Source: Planctomycetota bacterium | GTDB lineage: Bacteria; Planctomycetota; UBA1135 | Length of the DNA: 6,501 nt | Direction: 5' to 3' | NCBI GenBank assembly: GCA_002746235.1 | Contig: NVWJ01000011.1 | Location: forward strand, 106,453-112,953 | Shown here: in pieces, positions 1-5,474 of the stretch | How the letters are laid out: each line of letters begins with the position of its first letter | Numbering within the stretch: the stretch's first letter is position 1 | Notes under the pieces: model-generated | Databases searched by the model: none | What the model was told of the DNA's origin: nothing | The model's input: the letters and a program-made list of their open reading frames with translations, nothing else | Program-made: the position numbers and the translations under genes

Positions 1-308
1 GCTTCTCCGAAGGCATCGCGGTCGACCGCGAGTGCCGCACCCGCAGGAACCGAGTTGGCGTGGGCAATCGGGAGCAGCTGGCAGTTCAGAATCCGCAGCT
101 CCTCTTGCAAGACGCCAGCCGGACGATCGGGCAGATTTGAGCCCAAAGAATTCGAGCAAACTAACTCGGCTGCGTTCTCCGTTTCATGCGCTGCGGTCGG
201 CACCATCGGCCGCATTTCATGCAGAACCACGCGAAATCCTGCCTCTGCAAGTTGCAGGGCAGCTTCCGAACCAGCCAGGCCAGCTCCAATCACGGGGACG
301 GTCTCCAT
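1..308 (-). CDS. trmFO: TrmFO, folate/FAD-dependent tRNA (uracil-54-C5)-methyltransferase, N-terminal part (gene runs off the left edge)
   Basis: The reverse strand reads 102 residues from ATG at 308-306 and runs off the window. Seen: an FAD-binding Rossmann start with the [12 protein letters not shown] pattern (G8, G10, G13, E15), then HEMRP (30-34), AAHET (39-43), the family hallmark [10 protein letters not shown] (48-57) with a conserved Cys, and VPAG...LAVDRDAF (87-100). Together these are diagnostic of TrmFO rather than its paralogue MnmG. Known for the family: a cytosolic flavoenzyme that uses methylenetetrahydrofolate and FADH2/NAD(P)H to methylate U54 in the tRNA T-loop. The start is chosen because the FAD motif begins within seven residues of it. 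No Shine-Dalgarno is visible, and a TATTCT box lies 11 nt upstream. It is divergent from the gene at 334, with 25 bp between start codons. About three quarters of the protein is outside the window. Confidence 0.93.
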   Translation of the reverse strand, partial: METVPVIGAGLAGSEAALQLAEAGFRVVLHEMRPMVPTAAHETENAAELVCSNSLGSNLPDRPAGVLQEELRILNCQLLPIAHANSVPAGAALAVDRDAFGE

Positions 309-333
309 CAGAACCGCATAGAATACCCTAGTC
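309..333. promoter_or_regulatory. Divergent trmFO / DUF4139-gene promoter region with a bidirectional -10-like box
   Basis: The whole gap between the two divergent start codons is 25 bp. It contains TAGAATA at 319-325. On the plus strand this gives TAGAAT (319-324), 9 nt before the ATG at 334. On the minus strand it gives TATTCT (325-320), 11 nt before the trmFO ATG. Neither gene has a Shine-Dalgarno, so both transcripts could be leaderless or nearly so. No convincing -35 box was found for either direction. The assignment is inferred from motif and spacing only. Confidence 0.45.
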
Positions 334-1995
334 ATGGACTTACGCCTTCTCACCCTTAGTATTCCTTTCCTTTTTTGTGGGGCATTATTGGCCGCTCCAC
401 AAGGTGAAACCATTCAAGTGGACTCGAAACTTGATCGAGTCACGGTTTATCCGGGCACCGCGCTGGCGGAACGGATTGTGGAGGTGCCAGTGACTCAAGT
501 CGGCCCCATGACCGTAGTGATTGGCCCCTTACCCATATCTGCTCAGGTGAGCTCCTTCCAAACCGAAGTGATGCAGGGCGATGTGGTGATTCAGGGCTTG
601 GAATTGCGTCGCCGTTCCGGTTCTCCGCACGAAGGAAACGAGGCCGATGGTCTGCGCAAAGATATTGAGAACCTGCGTTGGCAAGTACGCATGATTGAAA
701 GCGATGAGAAAGGAATTGCATCGGCACGCGCAACTTTGATGGCTTTGATTGAGGCGCAAAAAACCGACCCAACGGTAGGCGGAATGCTACCGGCCGATTT
801 GAAAGAGCGTTTGGATTATCTGCAGGCTGAAATGTCTTCTTTAGATCGTCAGGTGGCGACCAAAGAACGCGAGAGTGCGCAGCTGCAAGTAAAGATTACC
901 GACATTGAAAACCAACTTGGCATGATGCAAAAGAGTGGTGCCCGTACTTATCGTGAAGTGCGCATGTCCATCTTTGTGGAACGCGTGAGTACGGTGCGTT
1001 TGCGCTTGAGCTACCTGTCCGATGGCGCCTGGTGGGAGCCTGCTTACGATGTCCGCGTGGCGCCCGATTTGACCGGAGTCAATGTCGGCTTGGTTGGCCA
1101 GATTACGCAACGCACCGGAGAAGATTGGGATGGCGTGGAGTTATTGCTGAGCACCAGCATGCCGAATCTTGGATTGGATCCGCCGGAGGTTCCGTTGCGT
1201 AACTATGGTCCAAACCGCAAACGCAATCGCAGTGCTCTGATGGAACTTGGCTATGCGGCTGCCGACGTGGACACTCGCGCCGGATTTGCAAGAGAGGAGG
1301 CCGAGTTCTTGAAGGCACCGGAAGTTTCGGTGCGCGATTTTGGCATCACCACCCAATTTATGCTGCCAGGGCGGTCCTCGGTAAGCGGCAATGGAGAGGC
1401 GCATCGCTTCCGCATTCGCGAACTTCCTTTGGAGGTGCGCCCGGAGCGTTATGTGGTTCCGTCATTGTCCGATAAGGCGTATTTGCGCGCCAAAGTCACT
1501 CACACTGGAGAAGTGCCACTCTTGCCCGGTCGCGCCAAAGTTTTCCTTGGTCCCGATTATCTTGGAGAGGCGAGTTTCCCCACTTTGCGTCAAGGCGATA
1601 GCACTATGCTGAATCTGGGCATCGACCCGAACCTCACCGTGGCGTGGGAAATGGTTAAGGATGACCGCAGTAACCCGGGTCGTTTTTCGCTTTCATCGAC
1701 ATCTACCATCACGCGCAAATACCGTGCTACGCTCCGTCTAAGCGCGAGTGCAAGGAGCAAGGTGACGGTCCTCATTGAAGAAGCCATGCCTTTGCAAACC
1801 GACGACCGCATTGAGGTGGAAATGGATGAGTTCCAGCCAAAGCCACTCGAAGGTGCCGATGACCTCATCGCGCGCGAGGAAAAGGGCGTCTACCGCTGGC
1901 GTCTGCTGATGGCACCGGGCTCCACGCACAGTGTGCGCTGGGGATACGAGCTATCCTTCGACGAGGATTTGAACCCGGTACTTAACGAGCGTTAA
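334..1995 (+). CDS. Exported DUF4140/DUF4139 (mucoidy inhibitor A-like) protein
   Basis: 553 aa. Seen: an N-terminal hydrophobic stretch after a short basic start (about residues 5-21, ending in LLAAP), which looks like a Sec signal peptide without a lipobox Cys. A DUF4140-like segment begins [21 protein letters not shown] (about 31-100). Heptad-rich coiled-coil stretches follow (about 104-146 and 155-200). Then comes a DUF4139 domain with the signature [14 protein letters not shown] (about 229-242) and [19 protein letters not shown] (about 259-277), continuing to the C-terminus. Known: this two-domain arrangement is widespread in bacteria and eukaryotes and has been called mucoidy inhibitor MuiA, but its biochemical role is not established. 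Inferred: a periplasmic or envelope protein. The ATG at 334 is chosen because it supplies the signal peptide. It has no Shine-Dalgarno and a TAGAAT box 9 nt upstream. It lies 42 bp before gltX on the same strand. Confidence 0.88.
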   Translation: MDLRLLTLSIPFLFCGALLAAPQGETIQVDSKLDRVTVYPGTALAERIVEVPVTQVGPMTVVIGPLPISAQVSSFQTEVMQGDVVIQGLELRRRSGSPHEGNEADGLRKDIENLRWQVRMIESDEKGIASARATLMALIEAQKTDPTVGGMLPADLKERLDYLQAEMSSLDRQVATKERESAQLQVKITDIENQLGMMQKSGARTYREVRMSIFVERVSTVRLRLSYLSDGAWWEPAYDVRVAPDLTGVNVGLVGQITQRTGEDWDGVELLLSTSMPNLGLDPPEVPLRNYGPNRKRNRSALMELGYAAADVDTRAGFAREEAEFLKAPEVSVRDFGITTQFMLPGRSSVSGNGEAHRFRIRELPLEVRPERYVVPSLSDKAYLRAKVTHTGEVPLLPGRAKVFLGPDYLGEASFPTLRQGDSTMLNLGIDPNLTVAWEMVKDDRSNPGRFSLSSTSTITRKYRATLRLSASARSKVTVLIEEAMPLQTDDRIEVEMDEFQPKPLEGADDLIAREEKGVYRWRLLMAPGSTHSVRWGYELSFDEDLNPVLNER

Positions 1996-2018
1996 ATCAG
2001 AGTTTCTCAAAGCGGAGC

Positions 2019-2024
2019 TAGACT
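2019..2024 (+). promoter_or_regulatory. Putative -10 box (TAGACT) for gltX
   Basis: TAGACT sits 13 nt before the gltX ATG in the 42-bp gap after the DUF4139 gene. The gap has no obvious Shine-Dalgarno at normal spacing and no terminator hairpin. Transcription starting about 7 nt after the box would give a leader of only about 6 nt. No clear -35 box is visible. The same TANNNT-before-ATG arrangement occurs at 334 and 5533. Read-through from the upstream gene is equally possible. Confidence 0.3.
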
Positions 2025-2037
2025 ACACGGCTAAATC

Positions 2038-3525
2038 ATGACCGAAAGCCGCCCTGTAAGAGTTCGTTTCGCGCCATCGCCGACCGGTATGTTGCATATC
2101 GGTGGCGCGCGCACTGCCCTATTCAACTGGGCCTTTGCGCGCAGTCGCGGCGGCACCTTTTTGCTGCGCATTGAAGACACGGATACCGAACGCAACTCGG
2201 TGGAGTCGCTTCAATCGATTTTGGACTCTATGCGCTGGCTCGGGTTAGATTGGAATGAAGGTCCCGAGGCCGATGGCAACTTTGGCCCTTACTTTCAGAG
2301 TGAGCGGGTGGAAAGCTACAACGCTGCCATGGCTCGTGGTTTGACGGAAGGTTGGCTTTACCGTTGTTTCGCCACCGCCGAAGAGTTGGAAGTGCAACGT
2401 GAGGAAGCGCGTGCTGCCAAAACCAACTGGCGCTTCGATGCACGCTTTCGTGATTTGAGTCAAGAGGAAGCGGAAGCCCGTCATGCAAAAGGGGAGCGCA
2501 ATGTGTTGCGTTTCCGTGTGCCGGAAGGGGAAGATATTGTGATTAAGGATCACATCCGCGGTGAGGTGAAGTTCACATCCAATGATGTCGAGGATTGGGT
2601 GGCAGTGCGGCCAAACGGTATGCCGACCTACAACTTTGTCTGTGCACTGGACGATTCCGCTATGGAAATCAGCCACGTCATCCGCGGTGAGGAGCATTTG
2701 GTGAATACGCCCAAGCAGATTTTGGTTTACCGTGCCTTGGGTTTGGCGGAACCGGAATACGCACACGTGCCGCTCATCCTCGGTCAAGACGGCAAGAAAC
2801 TTTCCAAACGTACCGGTGATACTGCGCTGGGGGATTACATCAGCAAGGGTTACCCGGCCGATGCCCTGTTCAACTTCCTCTGCCTGCTCGGTTTTTCCAT
2901 CGACGATAAAACCGATGTCTTCACCCGCGAAGAACTGCTGGCCGCCTTCGACCTAAAACGCATTTCTAAAGGTGGTGCGCTTTTTGATACCGACAAACTG
3001 CACTGGCTGTGTGGTGACTGGATCCGCCGCATGCAATCACCATCCTTCACCGCTGCGGTTCTTCCCTACCTCATCGATGCTGGCTTAGTCCCTGAAGACG
3101 CATCCGCCGATGCAAACCTGCAATTGCTAGTCGCCGCATTCCAAGAGCGCATCACCCTTTACTCTGAGCTTCCGGCGCAGGCAGCTGGCATGTTCGGTGA
3201 GATGCCAGAGTACGACGGCAAAGCGCAAAAGGCCCTCCGTGCCGACGGCGTTTCCGATGTCCTCGAAGCCGTCGCCAAGGCGGTCGATGCTAGCGCCTGG
3301 CCGATGGAGGATTTCAGTGCTACCGTGAAAGCCGTAGCGGGGGAGCTTGACCTCGGTATGGGAAAAGTCATGAAACCGGTGCGTGCTGCCCTTACTGGAA
3401 CCCTTGGTGGTCCCGAACTCGCCGACGTCGTGCGCATCCTTGGCAAGCAGCGCAGCCTCAAGCGTCTTCAAGAATGTCTAACAGTGATTGGGGAATCCCT
3501 TGAGGATTCCGCGCAAGAGGGCTAG
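2038..3525 (+). CDS. gltX: Glutamyl-tRNA synthetase
   Basis: 495 aa, a normal length for bacterial GluRS. Cytosolic class I aminoacyl-tRNA synthetase that charges tRNA-Glu with glutamate using ATP. Seen: the catalytic start VRVRFAPSPTGMLHIGGARTA with the HIGH-equivalent HIGG at 20-23, FLLRIEDTDTER typical of the active site, the HVIRGEEHL segment, and the KMSKS-loop KKLSKRTGD with KLSKR at 254-258. A helical anticodon-binding domain fills the C-terminal third. The Cys-rich zinc motif of some proteobacterial enzymes is not evident; only a single Cys follows WLYR. The ATG at 2038 is chosen because the conserved core begins at residue 7. Whether the enzyme is discriminating or also mischarges tRNA-Gln cannot be told from this window. 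Its last codons overlap the promoter of the downstream tRNA gene, and the stop TAG is part of that promoter's -10 box. Confidence 0.97.
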   Translation: MTESRPVRVRFAPSPTGMLHIGGARTALFNWAFARSRGGTFLLRIEDTDTERNSVESLQSILDSMRWLGLDWNEGPEADGNFGPYFQSERVESYNAAMARGLTEGWLYRCFATAEELEVQREEARAAKTNWRFDARFRDLSQEEAEARHAKGERNVLRFRVPEGEDIVIKDHIRGEVKFTSNDVEDWVAVRPNGMPTYNFVCALDDSAMEISHVIRGEEHLVNTPKQILVYRALGLAEPEYAHVPLILGQDGKKLSKRTGDTALGDYISKGYPADALFNFLCLLGFSIDDKTDVFTREELLAAFDLKRISKGGALFDTDKLHWLCGDWIRRMQSPSFTAAVLPYLIDAGLVPEDASADANLQLLVAAFQERITLYSELPAQAAGMFGEMPEYDGKAQKALRADGVSDVLEAVAKAVDASAWPMEDFSATVKAVAGELDLGMGKVMKPVRAALTGTLGGPELADVVRILGKQRSLKRLQECLTVIGESLEDSAQEG

Positions 3526-3528
3526 AAT
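3500..3528 (+). promoter_or_regulatory. Sigma-70-type promoter of the tRNA gene, embedded in the gltX 3' end
   Basis: TTGAGG (3500-3505, -35) and TAGAAT (3523-3528, -10) are separated by exactly 17 bp and lie 32 bp before the tRNA. The -35 and spacer are inside gltX coding sequence, and the gltX stop codon is the first three bases of the -10. This is the best-formed promoter in the window. It gives the tRNA its own start, independent of gltX. Confidence 0.6.
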
Positions 3529-3541
3529 GTCCGGCCGAAAA

Positions 3542-3558
3542 GCACCCGTCCTGGGTGC
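3542..3558 (+). other. Short hairpin in the tRNA 5' leader
   Basis: GCACCC (3542-3547) pairs with GGGTGC (3553-3558) around a 5-nt loop, ending 2 nt before the mature tRNA 5' end. There is no T-run after it, so it is not an intrinsic terminator for gltX. It may be a leader structure removed with the 5' trailer by RNase P. The function is inferred. Confidence 0.35.
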
Positions 3559-3560
3559 AC

Positions 3561-3637
3561 GGGGGAATAGCTCAGTTGGTTAGAGCAGCGGAATCATAAT
3601 CCGCGGGTCGGGGGTTCGAGTCCCTTTTCCCCTACCA
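3561..3637 (+). tRNA. tRNA with CAT anticodon: elongator tRNA-Met (or tRNA-Ile2), CCA encoded
   Basis: A 77-nt cloverleaf can be folded by eye. The acceptor is 3561-3567 with 3627-3633 (first pair G-U), followed by A73 and an encoded CCA (3635-3637). The D-stem is GCTC/GAGC (3570-3573, 3583-3586). The anticodon stem is GCGGA/TCCGC (3588-3592, 3600-3604) with loop ATCATAA and anticodon CAT at 3595-3597. The variable loop is GGGTC. The T-arm is 3610-3626 with loop TTCGAGT and two G-U pairs near the acceptor. It is not the initiator type, which usually has an unpaired 1-72. Elongator Met and the lysidine-modified Ile2 share the CAT anticodon and cannot be separated with confidence here. Its 3' part is the integration site of the element downstream, so this copy is a hybrid of the host 5' half and an element-derived 3' half. 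Confidence 0.95.
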
Positions 3638-3644
3638 TTCGGAA
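3589..3644 (+). repeat. Left attachment-site repeat (attL-like) inside the tRNA gene
   Basis: This 56-bp segment starts in the tRNA anticodon stem, runs through the CCA and continues 7 bp beyond. It recurs at 5419-5474 in the same orientation with a single mismatch (C at 3623 against T at 5453). Identity stops sharply at both ends. Duplication of a tRNA 3' part at the two ends of an insertion is the classical product of tyrosine-recombinase integration into a tRNA gene. Confidence 0.88.
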
Positions 3645-3675
3645 AGGGGCCTTTACGGGCCTCTTTCTTTTTTTT
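3642..3675 (+). terminator. Intrinsic terminator of the tRNA gene (island-borne)
   Basis: A 10-bp stem, GAAAGGGGCC (3642-3651) with GGCCTCTTTC (3658-3667), contains one G-U pair and a 6-nt loop. It is followed by eight T residues (3668-3675). Only its first three bases lie in the att repeat, so this terminator came with the inserted element and now serves the reconstituted tRNA. Confidence 0.85.
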
Positions 3676-4037
3676 ATAGGAAGTTGTGCGTCGAACCGAT
3701 TGGACAATTTGCAAGGCTTTTGCAAGTTTGTGCGGACCTATGGTCCTCAAGGAACGGTTTTATGAGGTTTGTGAAGCCCCGAAGGCATCCGAGTGCTGGG
3801 TGGATGTCACTCAAATCCTTGCCAACCTCACGAAGGCTTTATTGCTCTCTGGTTTACGCTCCATCCAGGCATATCGCACTCAAGGCCAAAGATGAGATGG
3901 ACAAGGATACAAAAGCTCACTGCAATTCTGCTCTGTGTTGTTCGCCTCGGGTTGCTCGTGGAGGGTATGCAGATGGCACAAGAAGACCTCACGTGAACTT
4001 TATTGAAAGCGAAGAGGCTTGAGGCGGAAAAGGCTGC
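3676..4037. other. Left interior of the island: no convincing intact gene, possible decayed lipoprotein start
   Basis: Short overlapping frames exist here, including a GTG frame at 3686-3895 and a TTG frame at 3684-4022. None has a recognisable domain, and they contradict one another. The stretch holds the left TTTGCAAG pair. A lipoprotein-like signal sequence begins at ATG 3892: MRWTRIQK, then LTAILLC. Continuing as LFASGCS requires a one-base shift near 3937. Downstream, coiled-coil-like text (LLKAKRLEAEKAA, about 4000-4040) appears in the first frame after an in-frame TGA at 3994-3996. This looks like the 5' part of a broken gene that might once have joined the frame at 4038. Confidence 0.4.
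3708..3726 (+). repeat. Left TTTGCAAG direct pair (11-bp period), candidate recombinase arm site
   Basis: TTTGCAAG occurs at 3708-3715 and again at 3719-3726, one helical turn apart and on the same face. An identical octamer pair with the same period lies near the other end of the island, at 5277-5295. The first copy begins 64 bp from the end of the left att repeat. Confidence 0.65.
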
Positions 4038-4238
4038 ATGTCAGCAATGCACGAGCAGGCCCGGGCGGAAGGGAGGGAGGCTCTGGCCAAAGAACAACTT
4101 GATGCAAATGGCCAGGTCATCGCTGCGGCAGCTGACGCAACGGGTGGACCAGGTGCAGGAGCAATAGTTCGAATAGGGTTGTTGACCGCAAGTTCTCTTG
4201 CTGCAGCGTGGGGCGCCATCAAGGCGTCAGCCGCTTAG
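4038..4238 (+). CDS. Small Gly/Ala-rich protein of unknown function with a possible C-terminal membrane segment
   Basis: 66 aa, not recognised. Seen: a charged helical N-terminal half (HEQARAEGREALAKEQLD, about residues 5-22). A Gly/Ala-rich C-terminal half follows: ATGGPGAGA, then IVRIGLLTASSLAAAWGA (about 34-61), which could form one membrane helix of glycine-zipper type. An AAAAGG stretch 4 nt before the ATG is a weak ribosome binding site. A second ATG at 4047 is an alternative start. The stop (4236-4238) is 2 nt before the ATG of the zinc-ribbon frame, which suggests translational coupling. The frame may instead be the surviving 3' end of a decayed lipoprotein gene starting near 3892. 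Short length and no recognised homology keep confidence low. Confidence 0.45.
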   Translation: MSAMHEQARAEGREALAKEQLDANGQVIAAAADATGGPGAGAIVRIGLLTASSLAAAWGAIKASAA

Positions 4239-4240
4239 CA

Positions 4241-4567
4241 ATGATCTTCATGCACCCGGACATCCTTGTCGCGGAGTGTCGAAGCTGCGGGAGAGCGGGT
4301 AGACATCCGCTTCCTCTCGGCGGTACTTGTCGAGGATGCAAGGGCGCACGGAGGATTGCTCACTCCCTAAACTCAGCTCCCTCTGTCCAAGTTCTTGTTG
4401 TGAAGCTAAACGATTGCTTCTTGAATGAGATTTCAATCGCAAGAAGGGCTGTGAATAAAAAGCGAAGGATGCAAGTCAACGATGAATGGGTGCCATATGA
4501 TGACGGCAAGTCGATGGTGCGGCATAGGGAAATCTTTGCCAGAAATCTGCCATCTTCGGTTTCATAA
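4241..4567 (+). CDS. Small Cys4 zinc-ribbon-like protein of unknown function
   Basis: 108 aa from ATG 4241, not recognised as a named family. Seen: two Cys knuckles, ECRSCG (C13, C16) and TCRGCKG (C30, C33), spaced like a zinc ribbon or treble clef. A basic stretch (ARRAVNKKRR, about 68-77) and the polar tail VNDEWVPYDDGKSMVRHRE follow. Zinc and nucleic-acid binding are inferred from this pattern only. The same frame is open from 4208, but that start would overlap the preceding gene by 31 nt. The ATG at 4241, 2 nt after the previous stop and without its own Shine-Dalgarno, fits translational coupling better. ATG 4250 is also possible. It is the last plus-strand frame before the convergent 157-aa gene. 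As island cargo it might be a regulator or a directionality-type DNA-binding protein, but nothing proves this. Confidence 0.5.
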   Translation: MIFMHPDILVAECRSCGRAGRHPLPLGGTCRGCKGARRIAHSLNSAPSVQVLVVKLNDCFLNEISIARRAVNKKRRMQVNDEWVPYDDGKSMVRHREIFARNLPSSVS

Positions 4568-4615
4568 ATTGTTGGGCAGGGGCTCGAGTATCTTCTGTGA
4601 TGGTGGTCACCAATA

Positions 4616-4662
4616 GAAAACCGCCCCACAGTATTCCGCTAAATGGAACAGCTGTGAGGCGG
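4616..4662 (-). terminator. Intrinsic terminator of the 157-aa minus-strand gene
   Basis: Eleven bases at 4652-4662 pair with 4621-4631 around a 20-nt loop that can itself pair (TTCC/GGAA). Read on the minus strand, the only non-Watson-Crick pair is a U-G wobble, and TTTT follows the stem (complement of 4617-4620). Read on the plus strand the same position is an A-C mismatch. The structure therefore belongs to minus-strand transcription, 14 nt after the stop codon of the gene ending at 4677. Confidence 0.65.
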
Positions 4663-4676
4663 AATGTAGTTTACGT

Positions 4677-5150
4677 TTAGACGTCGCCGAAGTTTGGCCT
4701 ACTGCTAGAGTCGAGTGAATCGGATGAACCCCAACTTGCTATGTTCACATCACCGAAATTGAAGGTGAATACCACTGGAGTGCCATCCTCTTTGTACTTT
4801 TGGAGACCCGTAAGGCCATCGTACCCATCAGCACTGTTGTGGCTGCTTTTTGGACAGGTCATTCCAAATTGGTAAAGGACACCAGTCCCAACGTTGCCTT
4901 TCAAGGCCTCAAATTGAGCGTAACAGCGGTCATTATCAACGCAGGCCATTTCAATTGTTTGACCGGCCTTTAAAACGTATCCATTATCCCATCCCAGCCA
5001 AGTTTTAGGGTTGAACAAGTTGCGGCCTTTGACAGTCCACGTGCCATTTAGTTTCAAATCTATACCAGTCTTATTCGTAATGCTAGCCGTTACTCGTATT
5101 GAGTCTCCACCTAAGGAACCTGCAGGGGAATCTTGTTTCTTTGTATCCAT
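4677..5150 (-). CDS. 157-aa beta-rich protein, possibly aegerolysin-like; island cargo
   Basis: Complete frame from ATG 5150 to TAA 4677, with GGAG 7 nt before the start and a terminator behind it. It is the best-supported gene in the island. There is no signal peptide and no membrane helix. Seen: beta-strand text from residue 18 (IRVTASITNKTGIDLKLNG), a Trp-rich part (W38, W51, W54), KAGQTIEMACVDNDRC (61-76) and YQFGMTCP (93-100). The C-terminus carries NFGDV twice (131-135 and 153-157), the second copy after a Ser-rich linker. The order N-terminal ITN.TG strand, central GQ...AC, then a CP motif, plus the size and missing signal peptide, recalls aegerolysins. These are small beta-sandwich lipid-binding proteins that act with pore-forming partners. 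The typical WDCP is here MTCP, so the link is weak. No MACPF partner is visible. It is convergent with the plus-strand cargo and AT-richer than the backbone. Confidence 0.82.
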   Translation of the reverse strand: MDTKKQDSPAGSLGGDSIRVTASITNKTGIDLKLNGTWTVKGRNLFNPKTWLGWDNGYVLKAGQTIEMACVDNDRCYAQFEALKGNVGTGVLYQFGMTCPKSSHNSADGYDGLTGLQKYKEDGTPVVFTFNFGDVNIASWGSSDSLDSSSRPNFGDV

Positions 5151-5157
5151 ATTGAAT

Positions 5158-5161
5158 CTCC
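5158..5161 (-). promoter_or_regulatory. Ribosome binding site (GGAG) of the 157-aa gene
   Basis: GGAG on the minus strand ends 7 nt before the ATG at 5150, the ideal distance. It fixes the start and contrasts with the backbone genes, which lack Shine-Dalgarno sequences. An upstream ATG at 5163 overlaps it out of frame. Confidence 0.65.
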
Positions 5162-5276
5162 ATTATTGTGTGGGGGAGGCAAGATGGCTTCAGCCAAATG
5201 CCATGAAGCTTCAAGCTATATTAGCTTTCGATTCTGGGCAAGGTAAATCTTCTGTGATCGCAATCTTCGCTCTCGC

Positions 5277-5295
5277 TTTGCAAGCCGTTTGCAAG
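5277..5295 (+). repeat. Right TTTGCAAG direct pair (11-bp period), candidate recombinase arm site
   Basis: TTTGCAAG occurs at 5277-5284 and 5288-5295, with the same octamer, period and strand as the left pair at 3708-3726. The 3-bp linkers differ (CCG here, GCT on the left), so the octamer rather than the surrounding sequence is conserved. It ends 123 bp before the right att repeat. Confidence 0.65.
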
Positions 5296-5418
5296 CGAAG
5301 GTCATGGAAAGAGTCTTTGATAGCCCATTATGGTCTACCGAGTACCTATTTATATGGCTCGAAATGGCCTGAGGACGGGTACAACAGGCATTTATGAGCG
5401 ATCGTAGAATGGACGGGT

Positions 5419-5474
5419 CGGAATCATAATCCGCGGGTCGGGGGTTCGAGTCTCTTTTCCCCTACCATTCGGAA
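5419..5474 (+). repeat. Right attachment-site repeat (attR-like): displaced 3' part of the tRNA gene
   Basis: 55 of 56 bases match 3589-3644. It contains the tRNA anticodon loop through CCA but lacks the acceptor 5' strand and D-arm, so it cannot make a tRNA. The one difference, T at 5453, replaces a G-C T-stem pair with G-U. It is followed directly by a strong terminator, as expected if this is the original end of the tRNA gene pushed away by the insertion. A TAGAAT at 5405-5410 just before it is probably coincidental. Confidence 0.88.

Larger units (their letters stand above)
5151..5418. other. Right interior of the island: leader/promoter region of the minus-strand gene and right arm site
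   Basis: On the minus strand, TTTACC (5247-5242) and TAATAT (5223-5218) with 18-bp spacing are a weak promoter candidate, about 60-70 nt upstream of the 157-aa start. The right TTTGCAAG pair lies behind it at 5277-5295. A plus-strand 64-aa frame from ATG 5203 to 5397 is open but has no ribosome binding site. Its GQGKS is not a proper Walker A motif, so it is not called a gene. Nothing else is recognisable up to the att repeat. Confidence 0.35.
3589..5474. mobile_element. Small tRNA-integrated genomic island (1,830-bp unit) with no recognisable integrase
   Basis: The island is bounded by the 56-bp att repeats, so an excised circle would be 1,830 bp (3589-5418). Near the ends it has paired TTTGCAAG octamers of 11-bp period (3708-3726 and 5277-5295), which resemble recombinase arm sites. 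The cargo is two small plus-strand frames (4038, 4241) and one minus-strand gene (5150-4677) with its own ribosome binding site and terminator. No reading frame is long enough to be a tyrosine or serine recombinase. Part of the minus-strand gene is AT-richer (about 37-42% GC in sampled lines) than gltX. This fits a cis-mobilisable element, a satellite, or the remnant of a larger island after internal deletion. The boundaries are well supported; present mobility is inferred. Confidence 0.75.

Noticed and set aside
2245..2787. A 180-codon open frame on the minus strand within gltX
   Set aside because: It is fully inside the well-supported gltX, has no recognisable domain and is explained as a shadow of the plus-strand codon pattern.
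3684..4022. Plus-strand 112-codon frame from a TTG start, and the overlapping 69-codon GTG frame
   Set aside because: Both need rare starts directly after a terminator, have no domain or coherent secondary-structure pattern, and overlap each other in different frames.
5011..5397. Plus-strand 128-codon frame, or its 64-codon 3' part from ATG 5203, with GQGKSS resembling a P-loop
   Set aside because: It overlaps the start, ribosome binding site and likely promoter of the minus-strand 157-aa gene. It lacks its own ribosome binding site, and the motif misses the first Gly of Walker A.
5405..5410. TAGAAT just before the right att repeat as a promoter for the tRNA fragment
   Set aside because: There is no -35 at 16-18 bp, and no functional RNA could be made from the truncated tRNA, so it is probably chance.
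5419..5470. A second tRNA gene
   Set aside because: The acceptor 5' strand and D-arm are missing. The bases upstream do not resemble any tRNA 5' half, so it is only the duplicated 3' part.
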